From CAKSHP01 sp045636325 (GTDB lineage Bacteria > Bacillota > Clostridia > UBA1381 > UMGS1253): a DNA stretch of 64,000 bases. A program made the translations under genes and the position numbers. The stretch's first letter is position 1. Every line of letters begins with the position of its first letter. The notes under the pieces were generated by a model that searched no databases, was not told the DNA's origin, and saw only the letters and a list, made by a program, of their open reading frames with translations. The stretch lies in contig JAZTXH010000016.1 of the NCBI GenBank assembly GCA_045636325.1, positions 1 to 64,000 of the forward strand, read 5' to 3'. Positions 43,762-53,203 of the stretch are shown piece by piece.

Positions 43762-44229
43762 TTATATATTTTTTCTTGATTTTCTTATGTTTTTAAAAAA
43801 TTCCGTTAAAAAAGGTGAGCATTCGTCTTTTAAAACTCCTCCTGTTACGGATACATTATGGTTAAACAGACCGGGCAGAAATAAATCGCATACAGAGCCT
43901 GCTGCTCCTGCTTTTTTATCAAATGCACCAAAATATACGTTTTTAATTCTGCTTTGAATAATGGCACCGCTGCACATGGGGCATGGCTCTAATGTTATAT
44001 ATAAATCGCAATCTTCAAGACGCCAGCTGCCAATTTTTTTGTTTGCTTTTTTAATAGCAAGAAGTTCAGCATGATTTATCGTAAGTTGTTTTGTTTCGCG
44101 AAGGTTATGTGCTTTTGAAATTACTTCGCCGTTATACACAATTACTGCACCTATTGGGCATTCGCCTTTTTTTTCTGCCTTTTTTGCTTCGGTCATTGCA
44201 AGCTTCATAAACTTTTCGTTGTAAGCCAT
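43762..44229 (-). CDS. tadA: tRNA-specific adenosine deaminase TadA
   Basis: 155-aa deaminase converting A34 to inosine in tRNA-Arg(ACG). Zinc/catalytic motifs: HAE (in INHAELLAIKKA) with catalytic Glu, and PCPMC (LEPCPMCSGAI) with the two Cys ligands. The frame extends 52 codons upstream into a MITE, but the homology and the SD GAGAGGGG support ATG 44229. The MITE end lies 26 bp upstream, so promoter and leader are partly MITE-derived. Substrate tRNA gene is at 39856-39932. Confidence 0.94.
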   Translation of the reverse strand: MAYNEKFMKLAMTEAKKAEKKGECPIGAVIVYNGEVISKAHNLRETKQLTINHAELLAIKKANKKIGSWRLEDCDLYITLEPCPMCSGAIIQSRIKNVYFGAFDKKAGAAGSVCDLFLPGLFNHNVSVTGGVLKDECSPFLTEFFKNIRKSRKNI

Positions 44230-44254
44230 ATACTTCAAAGCCCCTCTCTTCGGA

Positions 44255-44520
44255 TTAGTCTGACAAAAGTTATACAAAACTGCCTTGAAAGGCGCAATTT
44301 CGGCATATTTTAGTTTGTTACCATTGACAGGAACTAGTCTGCCTGTTTCCGGTGTACCAAAATTTGATCGTTTTAAAGAGTGCAAATTTTAAGCGAGATG
44401 GTTTTTGTTCAAATAATTCAAAAACGTAACTAATACTTTGAGTATTTGCGAGTATTTTAACACAATTTGAGCAAAAATCTGTTGCATAAAATTGGATTCG
44501 TATAGCTTCAGTCAGGCTAA
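44255..44520. repeat. MITE copy C (full length)
   Basis: 266 bp, ends TTAGTCTGACAAAAGTTATAC and inverted GTATAGCTTCAGTCAGGCTAA. Compared on the opposite strand with copy D, similar blocks follow in the same order over the full length: GTGTTAAAATAC, CATCTCGCTTAAAATT, GGCAG and AAAATATGCCGAAATT. No coding capacity. It occupies the tadA upstream region. Confidence 0.85.
44269..44297 (-). promoter_or_regulatory. possible MITE-borne promoter reading into tadA
   Basis: On the minus strand TTGCGC (44292-44297), 17-nt spacer, TATAAC (44269-44274), inside the end of MITE copy C. It is the only promoter-like pair I found close to tadA. Confidence 0.4.
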
Positions 44521-44704
44521 AGAACATTTTTATATATTTTACCACAAAAAAATGCACATATCAAGCACTATGTGTTTTTGATAAAAACACATAGTTTGTG
44601 AAATATCACCAAAATAAACTTTTGGTTTTGAGTTATTATGCTAAATGAAAGTGTAGTTTTTACAAAAAATAGTCTTTGAAATGTGACAAATTTGTGAAAA
44701 TTAC

Positions 44705-44734
44705 TTGACAATAAATATTAATATCCGATATAAT
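44705..44734 (+). promoter_or_regulatory. sigH promoter
   Basis: TTGACA (44705-44710), 18-nt spacer, TATAAT (44729-44734). Confidence 0.75.
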
Positions 44735-44809
44735 GTGTATATGCATCATATACAAGGGTTTGTTTTTTGCCGTATTTGTATATGGGAGTTTCCGTGGGGT
44801 GAGAAAGGT

Positions 44810-45439
44810 ATGGGAACAGACAAAACACAGAGCCGGTACAGGCCTTTGACAGATGAGGAAGTTGTTAGTTTAGCTCAAAATGGTGATGAGCAGGCGGTTG
44901 AACACATCCTTGAAAAATATAAGGCACTTGTTAAGGCGCGTGTAAGGGCGTATTTTCTTATGGGAGCAGATAAAGAGGACTTGCTTCAGGAGGGTATGAT
45001 AGGGCTTTTTAAAGCTATAAGAGATTTTTCTGAAGAGAAGCAAGCCAGTTTTGCCGGCTTTGCAGACCTTTGTGCAACCAGGCAGATTGTTACTGCAATT
45101 AAAACTGCAACAAGACAGAAGCATATGCCGCTTAACAATTATGTTTCGCTCAATAAACCGGTATATACGGATGAATCGGAGCGTACGCTTTTGGATTCAG
45201 TTTCGCAGGCGGTTGTGTCAGATCCTGAGCAGATTGTTATTAATGAAGAAGAATATAATCGTATTTCAATGAAGATATTAAGCAACTTGTCAAGCTTCGA
45301 AAGAGAAGTGCTGGAGTTGTATCTTCAGGGCAAAAGCTATAATGAGATAGCGACGCAACAAAATCGTTCAGCGAAATCTATAGACAATGCTCTTCAGAGA
45401 ATAAAAAAGAAGGTAGAAGCAAGCCTTGAAGAAGAGTAG
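44810..45439 (+). CDS. sigH: RNA polymerase sigma factor of the SigH (Spo0H) type
   Basis: 209-aa sigma-70-family factor. Region 2 holds GADKEDLLQEGMIGLFKAIRDF (core binding) and the region 4 HTH is in SFEREVLELYLQGKSYNEIATQQNRSAKSIDNALQRIKKK. Length and the N-terminal RYRPLTDEEVVSLAQNGDEQA match SigH, which switches on early sporulation and post-exponential genes. ATG 44810, preceded by GGGGTGAG, is chosen; the frame runs 35 codons further back over the promoter. spoVG, a classic SigH target, is also in this window. Confidence 0.92.
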   Translation: MGTDKTQSRYRPLTDEEVVSLAQNGDEQAVEHILEKYKALVKARVRAYFLMGADKEDLLQEGMIGLFKAIRDFSEEKQASFAGFADLCATRQIVTAIKTATRQKHMPLNNYVSLNKPVYTDESERTLLDSVSQAVVSDPEQIVINEEEYNRISMKILSNLSSFEREVLELYLQGKSYNEIATQQNRSAKSIDNALQRIKKKVEASLEEE

Positions 45440-45556
45440 AAAATCTATATTTGCAAAATAATACCGCGTGGCGGGATTATTTATATTATTTCCAAAGGGT
45501 TGGATATTGTGGTAGCTACTCCTTTGGAATCAAAAATTCAAAGTGAGGGGATACCA

Positions 45557-45826
45557 ATGTACGAAGACAAAACTTTAGTATGTAAGGATTGCGGAAATGA
45601 ATTCGTGTTTACAGCAGGTGAGCAGGAATTCTATGCGGAGAAAGGCTTTGAAAATGAGCCTACTCGTTGTAAAGATTGCAGAGTTGCAAGAAAAGCAGCT
45701 ATTCGTCAGTCCAGAGAAATGCATGAAATTATTTGTGCAGATTGTGGTGCAACAGCTCAGGTTCCGTTTAAACCTAAGAACGACAGACCTGTATATTGCA
45801 GTGCTTGTCTTGAAAATCACAGATAA
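45557..45826 (+). CDS. zinc-ribbon protein
   Basis: 89 aa with three CxxC pairs (VCKDCG, RCKDCR, ICADCG) and a last CSAC, a double zinc-ribbon layout. LVCKDCGNEFVFTAGEQEFYAEKGF matches the small zinc-ribbon family widespread in Clostridia. ATG 45557 with SD GTGAGGGG is preferred; an upstream in-frame TTG at 45500 would add 19 residues lacking similarity. Function unknown. Follows sigH by 117 nt and may share its transcript; a terminator follows. Confidence 0.85.
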   Translation: MYEDKTLVCKDCGNEFVFTAGEQEFYAEKGFENEPTRCKDCRVARKAAIRQSREMHEIICADCGATAQVPFKPKNDRPVYCSACLENHR

Positions 45827-45847
45827 TTTGATTTTTAGACCAAATAT

Positions 45848-45877
45848 GACCATCGCTTAAAGGCGGTGGTCTTTTTT
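45848..45877 (+). terminator. terminator after the zinc-ribbon gene
   Basis: Stem GACCATCGC / GCGGTGGTC, then six T. Confidence 0.88.
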
Positions 45878-45894
45878 GTGTTAAATAACTTTTT

Positions 45895-45948
45895 TGTGAC
45901 AGAGGAGTTAACAAGCAAGAATGTGACAGAGGAGTTAACAAGCAAGAA
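45895..45948. repeat. 27-bp perfect tandem duplication
   Basis: Two adjacent identical 27-bp units beginning TGTGACAGAGGAGTTAACAA (45895-45921 and 45922-45948). They sit just upstream of the yybS operon promoter. Confidence 0.9.
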
Positions 45949-45952
45949 AATA

Positions 45953-45982
45953 TTGACATTGGGGACTAAGTTGTGATACAAT
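45953..45982 (+). promoter_or_regulatory. yybS-gdpP-rplI-dnaB promoter
   Basis: TTGACA (45953-45958), 18-nt spacer, TACAAT (45977-45982). MITE copy D begins 18 nt later, so the mRNA leader would contain the whole element. Confidence 0.65.
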
Positions 45983-45999
45983 ATATAATACCTGTGATT

Positions 46000-46258
46000 T
46001 AACCCGACAGAAGCTATACGAACCTGATTTTCGCTCGAACGGTGTTAAAATACCCTCAGATACTAAAAGTATTAACTGAGGTTTCGCTTTGTCTGGCACA
46101 AAAATCATCTCGCTTAAAATTCTTTGACCTTAAAATGATGAAATTTTGAGTAGATTTTAGTGCGCTAGATGCAGGCAGTTGCCTATCAATTACAGCAAAT
46201 CAAAATATGCCGAAATTACTCCTTTTAAGGAACAGAGCGGATAACTTCTGTCAGGATA
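46000..46258. repeat. MITE copy D (full length)
   Basis: About 259 bp, ends TAACCCGACAGAAGCTATAC and inverted GGATAACTTCTGTCAGGATAA. Homologous over its whole length with copy C in opposite orientation. It lies between the operon promoter and yybS. Confidence 0.85.
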
Positions 46259-46305
46259 ATGGAGATTTAGTATTTATGTGCTAATTTTATTTGGATGGAG
46301 ATTTT

Positions 46306-47253
46306 ATGAATAATAAAAATATTATTGAGATTTTTACAGCAGATGCAATAATTCTGGCGGCTATGTTTATATTTGGTTTTTTTGATTTAGGAGAAATCGG
46401 AATTGTGTTTTCGGCGGGTGCTCTTTCATTTATAATGCTTAGAGGGAATTTGTTTTCTGTTGCTCTTAGTGTGGTTTTGGTGTTTGCCGCAGATTTTGCA
46501 AGTATGCTTTCCTTTAATTTTATAAACAGCATTACGGTATGCATGTGTGCTTTTGGCATAAATTTTGCAATCCGTGCAAAAATGGGAATTTTAAGCACAA
46601 CTGTTTCGGGCATTGTTGGAATATTTGCGGCAATAGCGGTATTTTTTGCAGTGGCCGAGATTTTTAAAATTGAAGGTATGCAAATTTCAGACATAAGAGC
46701 AATAAAAGAAGAAATAATCAAGGTTATTGACAACATTATGGTACAAAGCGGATTTGATAAGGCATATTCACCGACAGAAGCGGTAAAATTAAAGAATCTT
46801 GCATCAATGGTTATGTTTCCGGTAAGCCTTATTTCGGTGGCTGCGTTTATTTCTTATTACTCTGTTTGCGTAGTAAAGAAAATGTTTAAAATTGTAAAAA
46901 GCGACCTTTGTGCAAATATCTCAGATTTTTCACATATAAGGGCTGAAAGAATGTGCCTTGCTATATGGATTGTATCATTGGCGCTATTTTCCGGATTTGA
47001 AATGAAAAATCAGGTTATAAGTGCGGCAGGATTTTGTATGTTATACATTCTGTCTGCTTTTTATGTAATATGCGGCATCAGCATTTTGTGGTATTTTATG
47101 AAAAGGAAAACAGGAGTGGGAAGAGTACTGTATGGTATGTTTATAATTTTCGGAGTTTTTTTTATGACACCTACACTTTTTATAGCAGGAATTGTGGACT
47201 CGTTTGTCAATATAAGAAAACTAGGGAACAGGAGAGGTGAAAATGAGCAGTAA
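46306..47253 (+). CDS. yybS: YybS-like DUF2232 membrane protein
   Basis: 315-aa polytopic membrane protein with about eight hydrophobic segments. Function not established; its position just before gdpP and rplI is conserved across Firmicutes, and that context is the main basis for the name. SD GGATGGAG before ATG 46306. The C-terminal loop RKTGVGRVLYGMFIIFG and following helix match the end of the family. Overlaps gdpP by 11 nt, indicating translational coupling. Confidence 0.85.
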   Translation: MNNKNIIEIFTADAIILAAMFIFGFFDLGEIGIVFSAGALSFIMLRGNLFSVALSVVLVFAADFASMLSFNFINSITVCMCAFGINFAIRAKMGILSTTVSGIVGIFAAIAVFFAVAEIFKIEGMQISDIRAIKEEIIKVIDNIMVQSGFDKAYSPTEAVKLKNLASMVMFPVSLISVAAFISYYSVCVVKKMFKIVKSDLCANISDFSHIRAERMCLAIWIVSLALFSGFEMKNQVISAAGFCMLYILSAFYVICGISILWYFMKRKTGVGRVLYGMFIIFGVFFMTPTLFIAGIVDSFVNIRKLGNRRGENEQ

Positions 47254-49285
47254 AAGAAAAAGGAATAAGCATTTTATAAATATGCTTTATCAGGCAACGT
47301 CTGTTGCTACATGGTGTATACTTTTATGTGCGGTTATTACATTTTTGCTTGCTGGCGGAAATAAATATTTTATATATCTTGCAATTATGGAGGCTATAGT
47401 TTTTGTTGTATTGATTATGCTCAAATTCCTTGAAAAGAAAAGGCGTTTGAGTGATGTTTCGGACTACGTGTCTCAGCTTAATAAACATATGGATACTGCA
47501 ACAAAGGAATCTTTGGTAAATTTCCCCTTTCCGATGGTTGTTGCACATCTTGATGGTAAGGTTTCCTGGTATAATCAAGGGTTTGCAAAAATAGTTGAGG
47601 GCGAAGTGCTTTTTGAAAAGTATCTTTCAGAGGTTATCACGGGGCTTAAGTGGAGTGACGTTTTAAGAATGCATGAGGGGATTTCACTTACCGTTAATTA
47701 CCGCCAGAGGATATATAGCGTAATGGGAAGTATTATAAAGCCTGACTCCAAAAAGGAAAAAGAGGGTGAATACCTTGTTTTGCTGTATTGGCTGGATGAA
47801 ACAGAAAAGAAAAAGGTTATTGAAAAATACAACGATGAAAAAATGGACATCGGAATTATTATGATTGACAATTATGACGATGTTTTAAACGGAATGGAAG
47901 ACTGGGCAAGACCGAGACTTATCTCAAAAATTGACCAGAAGGTAAATGAATGGGCAAAGCCGGTTGGAGGAATATTAAAAAAGCCTGACCGTGACAGATA
48001 TCTTTTGTTTTTTGAACATAAGAATCTTTCAACTCTTATTGAAAAGAAATTTGAAATTTTAGACTGGATACGAGAGATTAACGTGGGTAATAAAACTCAG
48101 GCTACCGTAAGTATAGGAATTGGTACCGGTGGTGAACATATAAACAGTAACGATGAGTATTCAAGAACTGCACTTAATATGGCACTTGGTCGCGGTGGTG
48201 ATCAGGCTGTTATTAAAGACGAAAATCAGTTTAAATTCTATGGCGGAAAAACAAAAGAGCATGAAAAGAGTACAAGAGTAAAATCGAGAGTTATTGCAGA
48301 AGCTTTAAGGCAGCTTATAATGAGTGCTGAAAAGGTAGTAATTGTAGGTCATAAAAATCCTGACCTTGATTCTATCGGTGCAAGTGTGGGGCTTTCGAGG
48401 GGTATAAAAAACAGAAATAAGCCCGTAAAAATTATTTGCGGAGCACACAATTCTTCGGTTGACGGCGTTTTAGAGGCGGCAAAGGCGGAAGAAGGATATG
48501 ACGGTATGTTTATTACAGCTGAAGAGGCAAATGAATATGTAGATAAAAATAGCGTTGTTATTGTTGTGGACACTCACAGACCTGTGCTTATGGAAAATTC
48601 TGATATTCTTGAAAAGGCAGGAGATGTGGTATTAATTGACCACCACAGAAGAAGCACTGATTTTATTACGGGGTGTTCTTTGGTATATCATGAGCCTTAT
48701 GCATCGTCAACAAGTGAATTGGTAACTGAGCTTTTGCAGTATATGGATAATAAAGTTTCTCTTACCAAGTCGGAGGCGGAAGCTCTTTATGCAGGCATTT
48801 GTATGGATACAAAGAATTTTACATTTAAAACCGGTGTAAGAACATTTGATGCGGCATCATTTTTAAGAAAACATGGTGTTGATACTGTAAGAGTTAAAAA
48901 GATGTTTCAGGTGGATATGGCACATTATAACAATCGTGCGCAGATTGTGGCAAATGCGAGATTTGTGCATGAGGGAATTGTTATGGCTATATGCGAAAGG
49001 TTTATAAACGATACAAATCTTGTGGCGGCGCAGGCAGCAGATGAGCTTTTGAAAATTGAAGATGTAGAGGCATCATTTGTTGTTGCCAAAGATGAGAATA
49101 ACACAATTGTTGTAAGCGGTCGTTCGTGGGGCGGAATTAATGTGCAGGTAATACTTGAAAAAATTGGCGGCGGCGGGCATATGACTGTTGCCGGCGCGCA
49201 GCTTAAAGATATTGCGCTTTCAGAAGTTTCAAGTAAGCTGGAAAGCGCTTTGGAAGAATATCTTGAGGAAAGAAGTAATCAATGA
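47243..49285 (+). CDS. gdpP: cyclic-di-AMP phosphodiesterase GdpP
   Basis: 680 aa. Two N-terminal TM helices (residues about 15-60), a PAS-like domain, a degenerate GGDEF domain (about 190-310) without an intact GGDEF motif, then DHH ([22 protein letters not shown]) and DHHA1 ([12 protein letters not shown], about 645) domains that hydrolyse c-di-AMP. ATG 47243 follows GGAGAGG. Its last codons overlap the region just before rplI. c-di-AMP also controls K+ uptake in many Firmicutes, relevant to the trkAH pair in this window. Confidence 0.96.
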   Translation: MSSKRKRNKHFINMLYQATSVATWCILLCAVITFLLAGGNKYFIYLAIMEAIVFVVLIMLKFLEKKRRLSDVSDYVSQLNKHMDTATKESLVNFPFPMVVAHLDGKVSWYNQGFAKIVEGEVLFEKYLSEVITGLKWSDVLRMHEGISLTVNYRQRIYSVMGSIIKPDSKKEKEGEYLVLLYWLDETEKKKVIEKYNDEKMDIGIIMIDNYDDVLNGMEDWARPRLISKIDQKVNEWAKPVGGILKKPDRDRYLLFFEHKNLSTLIEKKFEILDWIREINVGNKTQATVSIGIGTGGEHINSNDEYSRTALNMALGRGGDQAVIKDENQFKFYGGKTKEHEKSTRVKSRVIAEALRQLIMSAEKVVIVGHKNPDLDSIGASVGLSRGIKNRNKPVKIICGAHNSSVDGVLEAAKAEEGYDGMFITAEEANEYVDKNSVVIVVDTHRPVLMENSDILEKAGDVVLIDHHRRSTDFITGCSLVYHEPYASSTSELVTELLQYMDNKVSLTKSEAEALYAGICMDTKNFTFKTGVRTFDAASFLRKHGVDTVRVKKMFQVDMAHYNNRAQIVANARFVHEGIVMAICERFINDTNLVAAQAADELLKIEDVEASFVVAKDENNTIVVSGRSWGGINVQVILEKIGGGGHMTVAGAQLKDIALSEVSSKLESALEEYLEERSNQ

Positions 49286-49299
49286 ATCGGAGGAATAAA

Positions 49300-49749
49300 A
49301 TGAGAGTAATATTGTTAGCAGATGTTAAAGGTCAGGGCAAGAAGGGTGATATTAAAGAAGTTTCAGACGGATATGCAAGAAACTTTTTATTGCCTAAAAA
49401 GCTTGCTACACTTGCAACAAATGAGAATTTAAATGCAATAGAAGGAAAAAGAGAAGCAGCAGCTTTCCATAAAGGAAAAGAAATAGAAGAAGCAAATATT
49501 TTAAAAGAAAAGCTTTCTAAAATCAGCGTTAGTCTTAAGGCTAAAGCCGGTGATGGCGGACGTCTGTTTGGTTCTATTACAAATAAAGATGTTGCTGAAG
49601 GCCTTAAGATGCAGCATCATATTATTATAGACAAAAAGAAATTTTCACTTCCTGACGGAGGTCTTAAAAACATTGGTGCAACTGAAATTGATGTAAAGGT
49701 TTATCCTGAAATTTCGGCTAAACTAAAGGTTGTTATAGAAGCAGAGTAA
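49300..49749 (+). CDS. rplI: 50S ribosomal protein L9
   Basis: 149-aa L9. N-terminal domain [34 protein letters not shown] core ([27 protein letters not shown]), the long connecting helix (about 40-75), and a C-terminal domain with [25 protein letters not shown] places the start at 49300, six codons inside the longest frame. Between gdpP and dnaB, as usual. Confidence 0.97.
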   Translation: MRVILLADVKGQGKKGDIKEVSDGYARNFLLPKKLATLATNENLNAIEGKREAAAFHKGKEIEEANILKEKLSKISVSLKAKAGDGGRLFGSITNKDVAEGLKMQHHIIIDKKKFSLPDGGLKNIGATEIDVKVYPEISAKLKVVIEAE

Positions 49750-49786
49750 TAAGAAAAAGTCAATTTTTTGGCGGAGGGGAGTTATT

Positions 49787-51127
49787 ATGGATTCTGTAGG
49801 AAAAACTATGCCTTACAGCGTCGAGGCTGAGCAGTCTGTGCTTGGTGGTGTTTTAATTGATTCAAACAGTATAGCAGTTGTAAGTGAGATAGTAAAAGAA
49901 AGCGATTTTTATTTTGAACATAACAGAAATATATTTGCAGTTATGCAGGATTTGTTTAACTCAAACCAACCGATAGATATTGTTACGGTTTCTGACTTAC
50001 TGACAAGAAAAGGTCTGCTTGATAAAATTGGCGGAGTAAGTTATCTTTCGTCTATTGCATCTGCAGTTCCCACGACGGCGAATATAACACAGTATGCAGA
50101 AATTGTTTCCCAGAAAGCTACACTAAGAAAGCTTGTTGATGCGGGTAGCACTATTATGAATCTTGGCTATGATGCACCTGATGGTGTTGAATCAGCAGTA
50201 GTTCAGGCAGAAAAGGCTATTTTTGATATAACACAGAATAATGATTCAAGCGGAGTTGTTCACATTCGAGAAGTTTTAGGCGATAGCTTTAAAATGATGC
50301 AGGAAATGGCAGATAAAAAAGGAAAGGTTTCCGGTGTGCCCACCGGATTTGGATATCTTGATCAGATGACAGCGGGTCTGCAGAAAAGCGACCTTGTTTT
50401 AATTGCCGCAAGACCGGCAATGGGCAAAACAAGTTTTGCTTTAAATATTGCCCAAAATGCGGCTATAAGAAACGGCATCACAACTGCTATATTTAATCTT
50501 GAAATGAGCCGCGAACAGCTTGCTAATCGTATAATATGCGGAGAAGCTATGGTAAGCGGTAATAAGCTTAAAGAGGGAAGCCTTGATGCTGAAGACTGGA
50601 TAAGAATAGGCGAAAACCTTGCACAGATTGAAAAAGCTCCTTTATATATTGATGACTCTTCATCGGTAACGGTGTCGCAGATAAGAGCTAAATGCAGAAG
50701 ACTTAAGCAAAGGCATAATCTTGGACTGGTTGTTATAGACTATCTTCAGCTTATGCAGGGTAATGGGAGAGATGAAAACCGTCAGAATGTGGTAGCTGAT
50801 ATTTCCCGTTCATTAAAAATACTTGCAAAAGAGCTTAATATTCCTATAATCACACTTTCGCAGCTGTCCCGTGGTCCGGAAAGCAGGTCGGATAAAAGAC
50901 CTATGCTTTCAGATTTGCGTGAATCCGGCGCGATAGAGCAGGATGCTGACATAGTAATCTTTTTATACAGGGATGAGTATTACAATCCTGACAGTGCAGA
51001 GCAAAACATTGCAGAGTGTATTATAGCAAAACATCGTAATGGTGAAACGGGTACAATTAAGCTTTGGTGGGATGGTGCGCACACCAGATTTATGCATTTG
51101 GAAAGGCAGTATAATGAGGAAGAATAG
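49787..51127 (+). CDS. dnaB: replicative DNA helicase
   Basis: 446-aa hexameric helicase of the replisome. N-terminal domain from PYSVEAEQSVLGGVLID; RecA-like motor with Walker A ARPAMGKTSF (about residue 209), the VVIDYLQLM Walker B and LSQLSRGPESR, and the arginine-finger region DLRESGAIEQDADIV. No intein or truncation. Strong SD GGCGGAGGGG. Confidence 0.97.
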   Translation: MDSVGKTMPYSVEAEQSVLGGVLIDSNSIAVVSEIVKESDFYFEHNRNIFAVMQDLFNSNQPIDIVTVSDLLTRKGLLDKIGGVSYLSSIASAVPTTANITQYAEIVSQKATLRKLVDAGSTIMNLGYDAPDGVESAVVQAEKAIFDITQNNDSSGVVHIREVLGDSFKMMQEMADKKGKVSGVPTGFGYLDQMTAGLQKSDLVLIAARPAMGKTSFALNIAQNAAIRNGITTAIFNLEMSREQLANRIICGEAMVSGNKLKEGSLDAEDWIRIGENLAQIEKAPLYIDDSSSVTVSQIRAKCRRLKQRHNLGLVVIDYLQLMQGNGRDENRQNVVADISRSLKILAKELNIPIITLSQLSRGPESRSDKRPMLSDLRESGAIEQDADIVIFLYRDEYYNPDSAEQNIAECIIAKHRNGETGTIKLWWDGAHTRFMHLERQYNEEE

Positions 51128-51151
51128 AAGCTTTAATGAGGTAGTGTATTT

Positions 51152-52543
51152 ATGAGCAGCGATTCAGACAAAAAAAAGCTTGATTTTGAAAATAAATTAA
51201 GTTTATATATCAGAAAAAACAAACTTTTAAAAAAGGGTGACAGGGTGCTTGTCGCTCTGTCAGGCGGAAGCGATTCTGTTTGCCTTATAAAGTCGCTTTT
51301 AAATTTAAAAGAAGAATTTGATATAAGTCTTGTTGCGGCTCATGTAAATCATATGATAAGGGGAAGCGAAGCTGATCGTGATGAAGAGTTTGTAAGAAAG
51401 CTTTGCAAAGATTCTGATATAGAACTTGAAGTTTTAAAAAAAGATGTGCCGGCAATTTCAAAAAAGGAGAAAAAAAGCCTTGAGCTAGCGGCGCGTGAAG
51501 TGCGCTATGCTTTTTTTGAAAGTGTTTTAAAAGCAAAAGGCATAGACAAAATTGCTACGGCTCATAATAAAAATGATAATGCAGAAACAATTGTTATGAA
51601 TTTTATGCGGGGCAGCGGCCTTGGAGGACTTTGCGGTATTGATGCAGTGCGGGGCAATATTATACGCCCGCTATTGTGCATGGATAAAGAGGAGATACTT
51701 TCGTATATTTCAGAAAACAACTTAGAATATATTACAGACAGCACAAATCATTTGTGTGACTACACCAGAAACCGAGTAAGGCTTGAAATGATAGAATATA
51801 TAAAGAAGCATTTTAATCCTAATTTTGTTAATACACTTACCAATTCATCGGATATTATAAGAGAAGAAAATGATTATATCAATCTTGAGGCAGAGAAGAT
51901 TAAAGATGAGTATATAGGCTTAAAAAATGGGCAGGTTTTTCTAGAATTTAAAAAATTAAAAAAACTGCATAAGGCTTTGCGGTGGCGCATAATAAGAAAA
52001 GCTGTTAAAATGGCTTTGGGGGACCTTTATGATATTGGACTTGATGCAATAAAAAGGATAGACAGTCTTGAAGGCGGAAAGACTGATGTGGGTTTTGGTT
52101 TTAAGGCACATTTAAGCTATGGAAGACTTTGCTTTGAAACTGATACAATTAAAGAGTATGAATATGCGCTTTCTTGTCCGGGTAGCGTGAGAATAGCCGA
52201 ATGCGGAGGAGAAATTGAGTTAAGTATTATAAAAAAAGAAGAAATAAAAGAAGAAATAAAAAAAGAGAAAAACTGTGTTTATTTTGACTTTGATAAATTA
52301 GACGGATTAAAGGTAAGAAACCGCAGAGACGGTGATGTTATAAAAACCGATGGGGGAAGCAAAAAATTAAAAAAGCTTTTTACAGATGAAAAAATACCTG
52401 TGTTTGTAAGAAGCCGCATACCTGTTGTTGTAAGTGGGGAGAATGTTATATGGGTGTGTGGGGTAAGGCGTTGCAGTGAATTTAAGGTTACGCCTGATAC
52501 AGACAGAGTGATTAAAATAAAGTATAATACAGCGGAGGAATGA
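51152..52543 (+). CDS. tilS: tRNA(Ile)-lysidine synthase
   Basis: 463-aa N-type ATP pyrophosphatase that makes lysidine-34 in tRNA-Ile(CAU). PP-loop SGGSDS at about residues 37-42, followed by AAHVNHMIRG and ATAHNKNDNAET. The C-terminal domain contains VRNRRDGDVIK. 24 nt after dnaB and 4 nt before hpt, in the classic tilS-hpt-ftsH order. Confidence 0.95.
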   Translation: MSSDSDKKKLDFENKLSLYIRKNKLLKKGDRVLVALSGGSDSVCLIKSLLNLKEEFDISLVAAHVNHMIRGSEADRDEEFVRKLCKDSDIELEVLKKDVPAISKKEKKSLELAAREVRYAFFESVLKAKGIDKIATAHNKNDNAETIVMNFMRGSGLGGLCGIDAVRGNIIRPLLCMDKEEILSYISENNLEYITDSTNHLCDYTRNRVRLEMIEYIKKHFNPNFVNTLTNSSDIIREENDYINLEAEKIKDEYIGLKNGQVFLEFKKLKKLHKALRWRIIRKAVKMALGDLYDIGLDAIKRIDSLEGGKTDVGFGFKAHLSYGRLCFETDTIKEYEYALSCPGSVRIAECGGEIELSIIKKEEIKEEIKKEKNCVYFDFDKLDGLKVRNRRDGDVIKTDGGSKKLKKLFTDEKIPVFVRSRIPVVVSGENVIWVCGVRRCSEFKVTPDTDRVIKIKYNTAEE

Positions 52544-52547
52544 AAAA

Positions 52548-53099
52548 ATGAATATTCATAAGGACATTGAAAGTGTATTGCTTTCTGCAGAGCAGCTTAA
52601 AGCACGCACAAAGGAGCTTTCCGATGAAATAAATAAAGATTATAAAGGGGAGGAAATTATCCTTATAACACTGCTTAAAGGCGGAGTTATGTTTTCGGTG
52701 GATTTGATGCGCATGCTGGATATGCCGGTTGAGATAGATTTTATGAGCGCATCAAGCTATGGCTCATCAACCACAACATCGGGAACCGTTACAATAAAAA
52801 AAGATCTTGACAGCTCTATAGAAGGCAAAAATGTATTAATTGTAGAAGATATTATTGACAGTGGTACAACTTTGAAATGCATAGTTGAAATACTTAAAAA
52901 AAGAAACCCGAAATCAATTGAAATATGCACGATTCTTAATAAACCGTCAAGAAGAAAAGTTGATGTGGATGTTAAGTACATAGGATTTGAAATACCTGAT
53001 GAATTTGTGGTAGGCTACGGACTTGATTATGCACAGAAACACAGAAATTTACCTTATGTGGGTGTTTTAAAGCGCTCTGTGTATGAAAATAAAGAATAA
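52548..53099 (+). CDS. hpt: hypoxanthine phosphoribosyltransferase
   Basis: 183-aa purine-salvage enzyme making IMP/GMP from hypoxanthine/guanine and PRPP. PRPP-binding loop VLIVEDIIDSGTTL (about residues 96-109), LLKGGVMFSVDL near residue 43, and GYGLDYAQKHRNLPYVGVL at the C-terminus. SD GGAGGA overlaps the tilS stop region. Confidence 0.96.
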   Translation: MNIHKDIESVLLSAEQLKARTKELSDEINKDYKGEEIILITLLKGGVMFSVDLMRMLDMPVEIDFMSASSYGSSTTTSGTVTIKKDLDSSIEGKNVLIVEDIIDSGTTLKCIVEILKKRNPKSIEICTILNKPSRRKVDVDVKYIGFEIPDEFVVGYGLDYAQKHRNLPYVGVLKRSVYENKE

Positions 53100-53203
53100 T
53101 TTATGAATATTTTGTGAAACATTTAATAGAAATATTGTATTTGAAGTGTGTTTATGGTAGTATTCTTATTTGTGAAAGTTTTACAGCATAAGGAGCTGAT
53201 ATT

